Assembly: GCA_913057435.1 (NCBI GenBank)
Contig: CAJXNY010000033.1
Location: 1 to 58,214, forward strand
Length of the DNA stretch: 58,214 bases
Reading direction: 5' to 3'
Source: an uncultured Oceanospirillaceae bacterium
GTDB taxonomy: Bacteria > Pseudomonadota > Gammaproteobacteria > Pseudomonadales > Balneatricaceae
In this document: positions 47,944-56,778 of the stretch, one piece after another
Layout of the letters: each line of letters opens with the position of its first letter
Position numbering within the stretch: position 1 is the stretch's first letter
The notes under the pieces: model-generated
The model's input: the letters and a program-made list of their open reading frames with translations, nothing else
Told to the model about the DNA's origin: nothing
Databases searched by the model: none
Made by a program: the position numbers and the translations under genes

Positions 47944-48684
47944 TCAGTACTCTGTCAGCCTGCCTTGATGCCCACTGAGATTAAAACCCAACCTCTGACT
48001 CAGATCTCGCGCTTTAAGCTTCAATTGTTTACCCGTCTGGCTATCACGTCGGTTCCCCGCGAAGATCAGCCAGTTACCACTCTGAGTATTACAACCACGC
48101 ACATCAGCAAACATATCGTTAAGTCGTGCCAGCGCATCACCCCCCTGGTGTTCACGCCAGCAATTCAATACCAGCCAGCCTCCGGGTTTCAACCGACGCT
48201 GACAATGTTCCAGGAATTCATCCGATAGCTGCTGTTCATCAAGCCCATCAGCACCGTAAATATCACTGAAAATGATATCGGACTTCTTCCCTTCATCAGA
48301 CGCCAGATACGCAAACGCATCCATTGTATATAGCTGTAACCGCTTACTACGCGGTAACTGAAACATTCGATAAGCAGCTTCAACAACGGCTGGCCGTAAC
48401 TCGACAATCTGTTGCTTCAATCCTGAGTAATGCGCATGCAGACAACTATTTAGCACCCCCGCTCCCAGCCCCAGACACAGGCTCTGTTTTGGCTCACAAA
48501 ACAGCAAGACAAGCAGCATAGCGCGACTGTATTCATGCTGTGGCACCAGTGGGGCCGTTTTCAACCAGCAGCTCTGTTCATCATTTCGTCCAAATGCCAG
48601 ATAGCGTTTAATGCCATCTTCAAACACATGCACAGCGCCAAACTCATCATTCCCACGGTAGATCTCTTTACCTGGCAGAGCCAT
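47944..48684 (-). CDS. Spermidine-synthase-like methyltransferase-fold protein
   Basis: 246 residues from ATG 48684 (alternative TTG at 48702). Features of polyamine-synthase-type proteins: CLGLGAGVLNSCLHAHY (motif I), VELRPAVVEAAYRMFQLPRSKRLQLYTMDAFAYLAS, DIIFSDIYGADGLDEQQLSDEFLEHCQRRLKPGGWLVLNCW. It lacks a full N-terminal tetramerisation domain, and many such bacterial proteins are of unknown activity. Polyamine synthesis is possible, not shown. It is on its own between two terminators. Confidence 0.78.
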   Translation of the reverse strand: MALPGKEIYRGNDEFGAVHVFEDGIKRYLAFGRNDEQSCWLKTAPLVPQHEYSRAMLLVLLFCEPKQSLCLGLGAGVLNSCLHAHYSGLKQQIVELRPAVVEAAYRMFQLPRSKRLQLYTMDAFAYLASDEGKKSDIIFSDIYGADGLDEQQLSDEFLEHCQRRLKPGGWLVLNCWREHQGGDALARLNDMFADVRGCNTQSGNWLIFAGNRRDSQTGKQLKLKARDLSQRLGFNLSGHQGRLTEY

Positions 48685-48803
48685 CACAATACTCACTTCC
48701 AATTTAAAACAGCGCTACCCATAGAGCTGTCTATCTCAGCCCCAAAATATATGTTCGCGTGTTATACCGGAAAACAGCACAACGCTAAACCCCGGGGCCT
48801 GGA

Positions 48804-48832
48804 AACAAAAACGCAGCCCGAAGGCTGCGTTT
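48804..48832 (-). terminator. Terminator of the valine/propionate cluster
   Basis: 10-bp stem AAACGCAGCC / GGCTGCGTTT with, on the minus strand, a very stable TTCG tetraloop and a following T-rich run (TTTTTGTTT). It lies 22 bases after the prpE stop. Confidence 0.92.
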
Positions 48833-48854
48833 AGTCTTGCTCAGAACGAAAGCA

Positions 48855-50747
48855 TCAGATCAGGCCAGAGCCCTTCATCATATCGGTGATCTCAGGCAGG
48901 ATCGCCTCGTCATCAATCGTCGGTGGCATCTTGTACTCTTCGTTGGCCGCAATCTTACGCAGCACCGCACGCAAAATCTTACCAGAACGGGTTTTCGGCA
49001 AGCGCTGGACAACAACCGCCCGGCGGAAGCAAGCCAGTGCCCCAACCTGTTCGCGAACCATGGCAACCACTTCTTTTTCCAGCTGCGCTTCGTCGATTTC
49101 AACGCCCGCTTTAAGCACGATCAGGCCGACCGGAATTTGCCCTTTCATCGTGTCGTTGGCGCCGATCACCGCACACTCAGCAACTGCCGAGTGGGACGAC
49201 ACTACCTCTTCCATCTCACCGGTCGACAAACGATGGCCGGATACGTTGATTACATCATCGGTACGACCGGTGATTACCACGTAGCCATCTTCATCAACAT
49301 AACCACCATCACCGGTGTGGTAATACCCTTCAAAAGCGGTCAGGTAGCTATCGACATAACGCTGAGGCTGGTTCCAGATATCCCAGGCAACTCCCGGAGG
49401 CATTGGCAACGTCACCACAATGTTACCGGTTTCGCCAGCACCCACTTCAGTACCTTCACCATCCACCACGCGGATATCGTAGCCTGGTACCGCCTTGTTG
49501 GTGGAACCCAGACGCGCTTCGGATGGATCAGGCCAGCCCATCATTGGCGAGCTCATCGGCCAGCCGGTTTCAGTCTGCCACCAGTGATCAACCACAGGCA
49601 CTTCCAGCAACTCGCTGAGCCAGCCATAGGTAGAGGAATCGAGTTTTTCACCCGCAACAAACACCCACTTCAGGCTGCTGAGGTCGTAGTTTTTCGACAG
49701 AGCCCCTTCCGGGTCTTCTTTGCGGATTGCCCGGAACGCCGTTGGCGCACAGAACATGGAATTTACTTTGTATTCTTCGATAATGCGCCAGAATACGCCC
49801 GCATCCGGGCAACGAATCGGCTTACCTTCGAAGAAGATCGCACTACAGCCGCTCATCAATGGGCCATAAACAATCAGCGAGTGGCCAACCACCCAGCCAA
49901 TATCAGAGGCACCCCACCAGACATCACCCGGCTCCATGCCATAAATGTTTTGCACGGCATAGCTCAATGCCACCGCATGGCCGCCGTTATCCCGAACAAT
50001 CCCTTTTGGCGCACCAGTGGTGCCAGAGGTGTACAGCACGTACAGCGGGTCATCACCACGTACAGGCACGGGCTCTGTTACCGGCTCAACGCCTTCCTGG
50101 CAGGCATACCAGTCCAGATCGCGGCCTTCCGTCATGTCAGCGGTCAGCATTGGACGCTGGCACACAACAACATTGCCCGGCTTGTGTTCAGACATATCAA
50201 TCGCTTTATCAACCAGAGGTTTGTAGGCGATCTGTTTTTCAAATTCAACCCCGCAGGACGCGGTGAGGATCACTTTCGGCGTAGCATCGTCGATGCGCAC
50301 CGCCAGCTCAGTTGCTGCGAAGCCACCAAATACCACGGAGTGCGGCGCGCCCAGTCGAGCACAAGCCAGCATGGCAACTGCGGCTTCCGGAATCATTGGC
50401 ATATAAATAACAACACGATCGCCCTTTTCAACGCCCATATTGCGCAGCGCACCGGCGAATACCGTTACCTGGCTATGCAGTTCGTTAAAAGTAATCGCTT
50501 TTTTAGTGCTGGTAACCGGGGAATCATAATACAACGCAACCTGTTCACCACGGCCCTGCTCAATCTGCCAGTCCAGTGCCAGGTAGCTGGTGTTCAGTTC
50601 GCCATCGGCGTACCACTTATAGGTGCCGTGATCGGTTTTTTCGAGGATGGATTCAGGCTTCTTAAACCACTTGATGCGGTCTACCTGACCGGCCCAGTAA
50701 CCTTCCGGGTTCTCTTTGGCCGTTTTATACTCTTCGTTGTAGCTCAT
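48855..50747 (-). CDS. prpE: Propionyl-CoA synthetase (short-chain acyl-CoA synthetase)
   Basis: 630-residue AMP-forming ligase. ATP-binding YTSGTTGAPKGIVRDNGGH, the A5-region WWQTETGW, the hinge GRTDDVINVSGHRLSTGEMEE, and the acetylatable catalytic lysine in RSGKILRAVLRKI. Within this family the DNGGHAV and GYWAGQVDRIKWFKKP features fit PrpE better than AcsA. It would activate propionate (or acetate) to the CoA ester, consistent with the propionyl-CoA end of valine breakdown next door. Last gene of the cluster, separated from mmsB by 150 nt with three hairpins. Confidence 0.9.
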   Translation of the reverse strand: MSYNEEYKTAKENPEGYWAGQVDRIKWFKKPESILEKTDHGTYKWYADGELNTSYLALDWQIEQGRGEQVALYYDSPVTSTKKAITFNELHSQVTVFAGALRNMGVEKGDRVVIYMPMIPEAAVAMLACARLGAPHSVVFGGFAATELAVRIDDATPKVILTASCGVEFEKQIAYKPLVDKAIDMSEHKPGNVVVCQRPMLTADMTEGRDLDWYACQEGVEPVTEPVPVRGDDPLYVLYTSGTTGAPKGIVRDNGGHAVALSYAVQNIYGMEPGDVWWGASDIGWVVGHSLIVYGPLMSGCSAIFFEGKPIRCPDAGVFWRIIEEYKVNSMFCAPTAFRAIRKEDPEGALSKNYDLSSLKWVFVAGEKLDSSTYGWLSELLEVPVVDHWWQTETGWPMSSPMMGWPDPSEARLGSTNKAVPGYDIRVVDGEGTEVGAGETGNIVVTLPMPPGVAWDIWNQPQRYVDSYLTAFEGYYHTGDGGYVDEDGYVVITGRTDDVINVSGHRLSTGEMEEVVSSHSAVAECAVIGANDTMKGQIPVGLIVLKAGVEIDEAQLEKEVVAMVREQVGALACFRRAVVVQRLPKTRSGKILRAVLRKIAANEEYKMPPTIDDEAILPEITDMMKGSGLI

Positions 50748-50792
50748 GGTGTCACCGTTATTGTTTTTATCTGGAAATCAGCAAGACAACAC

Positions 50793-50879
50793 CGGGTCCA
50801 GGTCGCAGCGGACCCGATATTTCTGATCAGCGTGCCAGGCAGACACCGGCACGCTGGGGGCCTGACATCCCAGTCAGGC
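50793..50879 (-). other. Three consecutive hairpins between mmsB and prpE
   Basis: Perfect stems: CGGGTCC-N10-GGACCCG (50793-50816), CAGCGTGCC-N11-GGCACGCTG (50828-50856) and GCCTGAC-N6-GTCAGGC (50860-50879). No T-tract follows any of them. They fill most of the intercistronic gap and could stop degradation, be RNase E-resistant structures, or reduce read-through into prpE. Confidence 0.65.
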
Positions 50880-50897
50880 GGGGAGAAACAACTGAAA

Positions 50898-51788
50898 TCA
50901 GCTGTCCTGGTACAGGTTGATCAGGCTGGAGAAATCCAGACCGCCATTGCCTTTGGCTTTGTGCAGGCTGAACAGAGAACGGGCTGCGGAGCCCATTGGC
51001 ACAGAGGATGCGCTCTGCTGGCTCAGATCCATCGCCAGGCCCAGATCTTTGTACATCAGGTCAACCTGGAAGCCACCCTGGTAGTTGTTAGACGACGGCA
51101 CGCCTTCCATCACACCCGGTACCGGGTTGTACACCTGCAGCGCCCAGTTGTTACCAGAGCTCTGCTTCATGATTTCGGACAGAACAGCCGGGTCCATGCC
51201 ATTTTTGATGCCCATGCTCAGTACTTCACAGGTACCGCTCATCAGGATCGCCAGCATCATGTTGTTACAGGCTTTAGCAATCTGGCCTGAACCCGCGGCA
51301 CCCGCATGGAAGATGTTCTTACCCATGCATTCCAGTACCGGCTTGGCTTTGGCGAACTGCTCATCAGTACCACCGGTCATAAACGCCAGAGTGCCCGCAA
51401 CCGCACCGCCAACACCACCAGATACCGGTGCATCCATGAAGCTGATGCCACGCTCTGCGCCTGCCGCAGCAACACGTTTTGCGGTTTCAGCATCAATGGT
51501 AGAAGAGTCGATGATCAGCGTGTCTTTGCGAACCACGTCAAACAACGGTGCATCACCGCTGACATACAGGCCGTCAACGTGCTTGCCCGCAGGCAGCATG
51601 GACACCAGAAAATCAACGTCAGTCGCCGCAGAAACGGCGCTATCTGCACCCTGGCCGCCAGCTTCAACGATACGTGCAATCGCATCTGCAGACAGATCGA
51701 ATGCTTTAACTGTGTGACCACCTTTAACCAGGTTGATCGCCATTGGGCCGCCCATGTTACCCAGGCCAATAAAACCAACTGTTGCCAT
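50898..51788 (-). CDS. mmsB: 3-hydroxyisobutyrate dehydrogenase
   Basis: 296 residues of the beta-hydroxyacid dehydrogenase family. NAD-binding GFIGLGNMGGPMAINLVKGGHTV at the start, substrate motif DAPVSGGVGGAVAGTLAFMTGG, the catalytic Lys in GQIAKACNNMMLAILM and the later KDLGLAMDL. Oxidises 3-hydroxyisobutyrate to methylmalonate semialdehyde, the substrate of MmsA. AGAGGG ribosome site. Confidence 0.95.
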   Translation of the reverse strand: MATVGFIGLGNMGGPMAINLVKGGHTVKAFDLSADAIARIVEAGGQGADSAVSAATDVDFLVSMLPAGKHVDGLYVSGDAPLFDVVRKDTLIIDSSTIDAETAKRVAAAGAERGISFMDAPVSGGVGGAVAGTLAFMTGGTDEQFAKAKPVLECMGKNIFHAGAAGSGQIAKACNNMMLAILMSGTCEVLSMGIKNGMDPAVLSEIMKQSSGNNWALQVYNPVPGVMEGVPSSNNYQGGFQVDLMYKDLGLAMDLSQQSASSVPMGSAARSLFSLHKAKGNGGLDFSSLINLYQDS

Positions 51789-51866
51789 GTTTCAATCCCT
51801 CTTCTTGTTCTTGTTGCAGGACGGCGGCCCGCAGGCCTGCCGTTTACATAACTGTTTAATTCTCGG

Positions 51867-52970
51867 TTACAGCTTGTCGCTCAGCGGATTGGTTTCCCAT
51901 GGGGAAACAAAGAACTCCGCCAGCACGGCTGGATCAACCTCTGCGATTGATTTGAAGGTCCAGTCCGGGTTGCCATCTTTATCGACCAGCAATGCCCGCA
52001 CCCCTTCCGGGAATTCACGGTGTTTACCACACTGCACTGACAGTACCAGCTCAGACTCGAACATCTCTTTGAGTGACATATGACGAGTCACGTCCAGCTG
52101 ATGTTTGATGATGTGTACAGCCAGCGGGCTACCATGGGTCAACGCTTTCTGTGCGCGGCGCACCCATTTGTCTTCGCTGTCTTCAGCCATCAACGCCTGG
52201 TACAGTTCGTCCAGCGTGTCATGGTCGGCTACCCGGTTGATCAGCTCGCGATGCTTCTTCACCTGAGACTCAAGCTCAGCCAGCTGTGGCTGAGACGCCG
52301 CTTCCAGCGAGCGCAGTACACGGTTAACCGCAGCAGTGGCACAACCACTCCAGTCTTCCGCCTGCAGCCCTTCAACCATGCCCTGGCGCATCTCTTTAAC
52401 GACAAAGCGATCAGCCAAGCCAAGGTACATGGCATCTGCTGCATTCATCGGATTACCGGTCAGCCCCAGGAACAGGCCAGTGTTGCCTGGCATATGGTTC
52501 AGGAACCAGCTACCGCCCACATCCGGGTACAGACCGATGGTCACCTCTGGCATTGCCAGGTGAGATGTTTCAGTCACTACGCGGTGGCTACAACCGTTCA
52601 TCAGGCCCATGCCGCCGCCCATCACAATCCCGCTGCCCCAGCAGATAATCGGTTTTGGATAGGTATGGATGCAGTGATCCAGAATGTATTCGCGGGTAAA
52701 AAAGGCTTCCGGGAAATCCGGATCACCGTCGCCAGTCATCGATTTGTACAGGTTGACGACATCGCCACCGGCACAAAATGATTTTTCACCGGCGCTGTCC
52801 AGAATAACGGCAACCACCGTGTCATCGTTTTTCCAGGCATCCAGTTTCGGCTGGATTTCATCGATCATATCCAGCGTCAGGGCATTCAGCGAGCGCTCCG
52901 CATTGAGGCTCACTTCCATGATCTTCTTGCCATCTGCCGTAGCAAATTCAGTAAACAGTACGCAGCTCAT
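51867..52970 (-). CDS. 3-hydroxyisobutyryl-CoA hydrolase (ECH_2 family)
   Basis: 367 residues: a crotonase fold with SFCAGGDVVNLYKSM, GIVMGGGMGLMNGCSHRVVTE and MPEVTIGLYPDVGGSWFLNHMPGNTGLFLGLTG, plus the C-terminal extension typical of this class (DNPDWTFKSIAEV-type). The Glu in MPEVTIGLYPD is catalytic. It hydrolyses 3-hydroxyisobutyryl-CoA (the valine intermediate) to 3-hydroxyisobutyrate, avoiding toxic methacrylyl-CoA build-up. ATG with AGGA; the preceding gap holds a REP pair. Confidence 0.92.
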   Translation of the reverse strand: MSCVLFTEFATADGKKIMEVSLNAERSLNALTLDMIDEIQPKLDAWKNDDTVVAVILDSAGEKSFCAGGDVVNLYKSMTGDGDPDFPEAFFTREYILDHCIHTYPKPIICWGSGIVMGGGMGLMNGCSHRVVTETSHLAMPEVTIGLYPDVGGSWFLNHMPGNTGLFLGLTGNPMNAADAMYLGLADRFVVKEMRQGMVEGLQAEDWSGCATAAVNRVLRSLEAASQPQLAELESQVKKHRELINRVADHDTLDELYQALMAEDSEDKWVRRAQKALTHGSPLAVHIIKHQLDVTRHMSLKEMFESELVLSVQCGKHREFPEGVRALLVDKDGNPDWTFKSIAEVDPAVLAEFFVSPWETNPLSDKL

Positions 52971-52991
52971 TTTTTATCCTTATTTTCAATA

Positions 52992-53081
52992 TCGCGAGCA
53001 AGCTCGCTCCTACTCGGTGCACTCACGCGGCGCGTGGGAACAAGGTCAAAATACTCCCGTAGGAGTCAGCTTGCTGACGAT
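52992..53081. repeat. Inverted REP pair inside the valine operon
   Basis: REP copies TCGCGAGCAAGCTCGCTCC... at 52992-53013 and, in the opposite orientation, GTAGGAGTCAGCTTGCTGAC.. at 53059-53081. They are the same type as the array upstream of cusC and form a facing pair, as in REPIN units. They lie between two co-oriented pathway genes. Confidence 0.85.
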
Positions 53082-53088
53082 CCAGCGC

Positions 53089-53865
53089 TTACTTGTTCTG
53101 CCACTGTGGGGCGCGTTTTTCCAGGAAAGCGTTCACGCCTTCACGCTGGTCTTCGGTATGGAAAAGATCCACAAACAGCTCACGCTCAATCATGTAGCCC
53201 TGATCCCAGTGACGGCTACGGTTGGACTGAATCAGCTCTTTACAAGCAGCAACAGCAACCGGGCTCTGCTGAGCAACCATGCCCGCCAGCTCCATTGCTT
53301 TAGCCGTTGACTCACCCGTACCGACCAGCTCTTCCACCAGACCGATCTCTTTAGCTTTTGGCGCTTTCACACGCTCGCCACACAGAATCATCCGCTTGGC
53401 CCAGCCTTCACCGACCAGCATGGTCAGGTTCTGAGTACCACCGGCACACGGCAGCAGGCCAACTTTGGCTTCTGGCAGCGCCATCTGCGCCTGCTCTTCA
53501 GCAACACGGATATCACAGGCCAGCGCTACTTCCAGACCACCACCCATGGCAAAGCCATTGATCGCTGCAATGGAGACACCACGAAAGCGAGACAGCGCTT
53601 CAAACGCTTCACCGAAGTAACGCGCCATATCACGGGCAACTGAGCGATCACCGTCAGCAAACAGGTTCAGGTCAGCACCGGCGGAGAAGAACTTCTCGCT
53701 ATCACTGCGCAGAACCAGCGAGTAGATATCGCGGTCTTCATTCAGCTCATTAACCACCGTCACCAGGCCTTTAAGGCTCTCTTCCGTCCAGGTATTCGCT
53801 GGCGGATTGTTCATGGTGATAACGGCAATGTTGCCCTGTTTTTCGACCTTCAGCTTATCTGTCAT
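53089..53865 (-). CDS. Enoyl-CoA hydratase (methacrylyl-CoA step)
   Basis: 258-residue crotonase. FSAGADLNLFADGD, the oxyanion-hole segment SIAAINGFAMGGGLEVALACDIRVAEEQAQMALPEAKVGLLPCAGGTQ (catalytic Glu in LPEAKVGL). Hydrates methacrylyl-CoA to 3-hydroxyisobutyryl-CoA by context. The family is broad, so the substrate is inferred from the neighbours. RBS AAGGAG; 14 nt after the acyl-CoA dehydrogenase. Confidence 0.92.
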   Translation of the reverse strand: MTDKLKVEKQGNIAVITMNNPPANTWTEESLKGLVTVVNELNEDRDIYSLVLRSDSEKFFSAGADLNLFADGDRSVARDMARYFGEAFEALSRFRGVSIAAINGFAMGGGLEVALACDIRVAEEQAQMALPEAKVGLLPCAGGTQNLTMLVGEGWAKRMILCGERVKAPKAKEIGLVEELVGTGESTAKAMELAGMVAQQSPVAVAACKELIQSNRSRHWDQGYMIERELFVDLFHTEDQREGVNAFLEKRAPQWQNK

Positions 53866-53879
53866 TTCGTCAGTGCTCC

Positions 53880-55037
53880 TTACAAAATCTCAGCCGCGTC
53901 CTGCATCAGCAGGCGGCGAGAGACAATGACACGCATGATTTCATTGGTGCCTTCAAGAATGCGGTGTACCCGGTTATCGCGCACGTAGCGCTCCAGTGGA
54001 TACTCTTTGATATAACCATTACCGCCGAAGATCTGCAGTGCTTCATCACAGATGTTAAAGCAGACGTCCGTGGCATAGCGTTTTGCCATCGCACAGTAAG
54101 TAGTGCGATCAGGGTGTTTATTGTCCAGCTTGCTGGCTGCCAGGCGTACCATCTGACGTGCGGCAACCAGCTCGGTCGCCATATCCGCCAGCTTGAACTG
54201 CAGCGCCTGGAAATTAGCCAGCTCCTGACCAAACTGTTTGCGTTCGTGCAGATACTCAGTGGCTTTATTCAGTGCCGCCTGAGCGGTGCCCACGGAGCAG
54301 GTGGCGATGTTAATTCGACCACCATCCAGCCCCATCATGGCAAATTTGAAACCGTCGCCTTCATTACCCAGCAGGGCTTCTGCCGGGATCACAACGTCTT
54401 CAAATGTAATCATTCGAGTTGGCTGACTGTTCCAGCCCATTTTGTCTTCTTTACGGCCGTACACAATGCCTTCAGCTTTCGCATCTAAAGCAAAGGCAGA
54501 GATCCCTTTCGGACCATCCACACCCGTACGTGCCATCACCACCAGTACATCGGTCGCACCGGCACCGGAGATGAATATTTTACTGCCGTTGAGAATGTAC
54601 TTGTCACCCTCTTTACGGGCAGTGGTTTTCAGAGAGGCGGCATCAGAACCGGCATTAGGCTCAGTCAGGCAGTAGGAGCCCAGCAGCTGACCGGTCGCCA
54701 GGCCTTCACACCAGCGTTCACGGGTGCTGTCATTACCAAAACTGGCAACCATCCAGCTCACCATATTATGGATGGTGATAAACGCCGTGGTGGAGGTGCA
54801 GCCCTGGGCCAGCTGTTCAAAGATAATGCTGGAATCCAGACGGCTCAGTTCAAGCCCACACTGCTCTTCCGGGGTATAAAGCCCCATAAAGCCCAGCTCG
54901 CCGGCTTTTTTCAGCACATCTACCGGGAACGTCTGTTTCTCATCCCACTCAGCAGCGTGCGGCTCCATCTCATTTTGCGCAAATGCGCGTGCCATATCGG
55001 CAAATGCTACCTGGTCTTCGTTCAGCTCGAAATCCAT
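53880..55037 (-). CDS. Acyl-CoA dehydrogenase, isobutyryl-CoA type
   Basis: 385 residues from ATG 55037 (RBS AGGAGAGG). Extra upstream codons belong to the intercistronic region. Acyl-CoA dehydrogenase fold with CLTEPNAGSDAASLKTTA, GSKIFISGAGATDVLVVMARTG and the catalytic-base segment YIKEYPLERYVRDNRVHRILEGTNEIMRVIVSR. It oxidises isobutyryl-CoA (from valine) to methacrylyl-CoA. Electrons go to ETF, not encoded here. Confidence 0.93.
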   Translation of the reverse strand: MDFELNEDQVAFADMARAFAQNEMEPHAAEWDEKQTFPVDVLKKAGELGFMGLYTPEEQCGLELSRLDSSIIFEQLAQGCTSTTAFITIHNMVSWMVASFGNDSTRERWCEGLATGQLLGSYCLTEPNAGSDAASLKTTARKEGDKYILNGSKIFISGAGATDVLVVMARTGVDGPKGISAFALDAKAEGIVYGRKEDKMGWNSQPTRMITFEDVVIPAEALLGNEGDGFKFAMMGLDGGRINIATCSVGTAQAALNKATEYLHERKQFGQELANFQALQFKLADMATELVAARQMVRLAASKLDNKHPDRTTYCAMAKRYATDVCFNICDEALQIFGGNGYIKEYPLERYVRDNRVHRILEGTNEIMRVIVSRRLLMQDAAEIL

Positions 55038-55063
55038 AGCCCTCTCCTGACTTCTTATTGTGG

Positions 55064-55092
55064 AAAAAGGGCTGCTCTGGCGAACAGCCCTT
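55064..55092 (-). terminator. Terminator-like hairpin between mmsA and the acyl-CoA dehydrogenase gene
   Basis: 8-bp stem AAGGGCTG / CAGCCCTT followed on the minus strand by TTTTT. It lies about 18 bases after the mmsA stop and just before the dehydrogenase ribosome site. It probably lowers downstream expression relative to mmsA instead of stopping it entirely. Confidence 0.7.
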
Positions 55093-55109
55093 CTCATCAT
55101 GCCGCTGAA

Positions 55110-56603
55110 TTACTTCAGGGTGATGGTGGTGTTAACACCGGTATCGATGTCATCTTCGAACCAGCGTGCGGTCACGGTTTTGGTTTCTGTGTAGAAACGT
55201 ACCGCCTGCTTGCCGTAAGCATGCTGATCGCCGTAGAAAGACTTTCTCCAGCCAGTGAAAGAGAACATTGGCAGAGGCACAGGCACTGGTACGTTGATAC
55301 CCACCTGTCCTACTTTGATCTCGTGCTGGTACTTACGTGCCGCAGCGCCAGACGCTGTGAACATGGAGGTACCGTTACCGTACGGGTTGTTGTTAACCAG
55401 CTCGATCGCTTCTTCCAGCGTATCCACTTCCAGTGCAATCAGTACCGGACCGAAGATCTCTTCTTTGTAGATAGACATATCGGTAGTGACGTTGCTGAAC
55501 ATGGTCGGGCCGACCCAGTTACCATCCGGGTAACCTTCAACGATGCATTCAGAACCATCCAGAATACAGTCAGCGCCCGCTTCTTTACCTTCCTGAATCA
55601 GGCTCAGTACACGCTGACGTGCCTGTGGGTTGATCTGAGGGCCGTAACCCGCATCCGGGTCATTCCAGGCACCCGGGCGTACTTTCGCCAGCGCATCACG
55701 TACTTCAGGGATCCACTTGCGTGCTTCACCTACGAAGACAGCAACAGAGATCGCCATGCAACGCTGACCGGCCGCACCAACAGATGCACCGGCGATGTTG
55801 TTAACCACCTGGTTTTTCTGTGCATCCGGCATGATAACCATATGGTTTTTCGCACCAGCAAACGCCTGGACACGTTTCATATGGTCCGTACCTGTGCGGT
55901 AGATGTGTTCACCTACGTTCACAGACCCTACGAAAGAGATTGCCGGGGTGTCTTTGTGCGTCAGCAGCTGATCAACAACTTCTTTACCACCGTGAACAAC
56001 CTGCAGCAGGCCAGCAGGTGCGCCCGCTTCCTGGAACAGCTCAGCCAGACGCATTGGCGTCAGCGGGTCCTGCTCGGATGGTTTCAGTACAAAGGTGTTA
56101 CCGCAGGCAATCGCCATTGGGAACATCCACAGTGGGATCATGGCCGGGAAGTTGAACGGCGTGATACCAACACATACGCCCAGTGGCTGCGTGATGGAGT
56201 AGCAATCAATTTTACGCGCTACGTTTTCAACCGTTTCACCCATGCTCAGAGACGCGATGTTGCAGGCATGTTCCACAACTTCAATGCCGCGCCATACGTC
56301 GCCTTTAGCATCGTCGAAGGTTTTACCGGTTTCCTGAGAGATGATCGTTGCCAGCTCATCATGGCGTTCTTTCAGCAAGGCCTGGTAACGCAGCATCAGA
56401 CGGGCACGTTCACCGACTGGCATTTCTTTCCAGGTTTCAAAAGCTGCTTTCGCAGCGTCAACAGCACGCTCTACTTCCGCTTCAGTCGCACAAGGCACCT
56501 GAGCAATAACTTCCTGCGTTGCCGGGTTTGTTACCGGCAGCAGTCGAGTGGATTCACTTGCGACCAGTTCACCGTTAATCAGAAGAGGTACTTGCTGAGT
56601 CAT
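55110..56603 (-). CDS. mmsA: Methylmalonate-semialdehyde dehydrogenase (CoA-acylating)
   Basis: 497 residues (a GTG just before the ATG has equal ribosome-site support). NAD-dependent aldehyde dehydrogenase with the MMSDH signatures: [65 protein letters not shown] and the catalytic Cys in [13 protein letters not shown]. Converts methylmalonate semialdehyde, CoA and NAD to propionyl-CoA, CO2 and NADH. First gene of the cluster, divergent from mmsR. Confidence 0.96.
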   Translation of the reverse strand: MTQQVPLLINGELVASESTRLLPVTNPATQEVIAQVPCATEAEVERAVDAAKAAFETWKEMPVGERARLMLRYQALLKERHDELATIISQETGKTFDDAKGDVWRGIEVVEHACNIASLSMGETVENVARKIDCYSITQPLGVCVGITPFNFPAMIPLWMFPMAIACGNTFVLKPSEQDPLTPMRLAELFQEAGAPAGLLQVVHGGKEVVDQLLTHKDTPAISFVGSVNVGEHIYRTGTDHMKRVQAFAGAKNHMVIMPDAQKNQVVNNIAGASVGAAGQRCMAISVAVFVGEARKWIPEVRDALAKVRPGAWNDPDAGYGPQINPQARQRVLSLIQEGKEAGADCILDGSECIVEGYPDGNWVGPTMFSNVTTDMSIYKEEIFGPVLIALEVDTLEEAIELVNNNPYGNGTSMFTASGAAARKYQHEIKVGQVGINVPVPVPLPMFSFTGWRKSFYGDQHAYGKQAVRFYTETKTVTARWFEDDIDTGVNTTITLK

Positions 56604-56705
56604 CACGTTCTACCTTTTGTTCTTATATGCGTTAATTTGCGTCGCGCTCTATCCATGGCGTCGCCTGTGCCTATTTTGTAACACAGGGCCACGCTGCTCA
56701 GGATT

Positions 56706-56740
56706 GATTAAATTGCGCCGTTGATGGATTATATTGCGAC
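56706..56740. promoter_or_regulatory. Direct-repeat operator candidate for the AraC regulator
   Basis: GATTAAATTGCGCC (56706-56719) and GATTATATTGCGAC (56727-56740) match at 12 of 14 bases and are exactly 21 bp apart, two helical turns, which is the usual spacing for AraC-family half-sites. They lie midway in the mmsA-mmsR divergent gap. Binding by the adjacent protein is inferred. Confidence 0.7.
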
Positions 56741-56778
56741 TCCGTAAAGGATTTCCCTGATACCAAGGTCTAGTATGC

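Noticed and set aside
48837-51290. An 817-codon open frame on the plus strand opposite prpE and mmsB
   Set aside because: It is the antisense shadow of two well-supported enzymes, has no ribosome site and reads as low-complexity His/Arg-rich sequence typical of reversed GC-rich genes.
54768-56681. A 637-codon plus-strand frame opposite mmsA
   Set aside because: Shadow of mmsA and the acyl-CoA dehydrogenase; no domain and no start signal.
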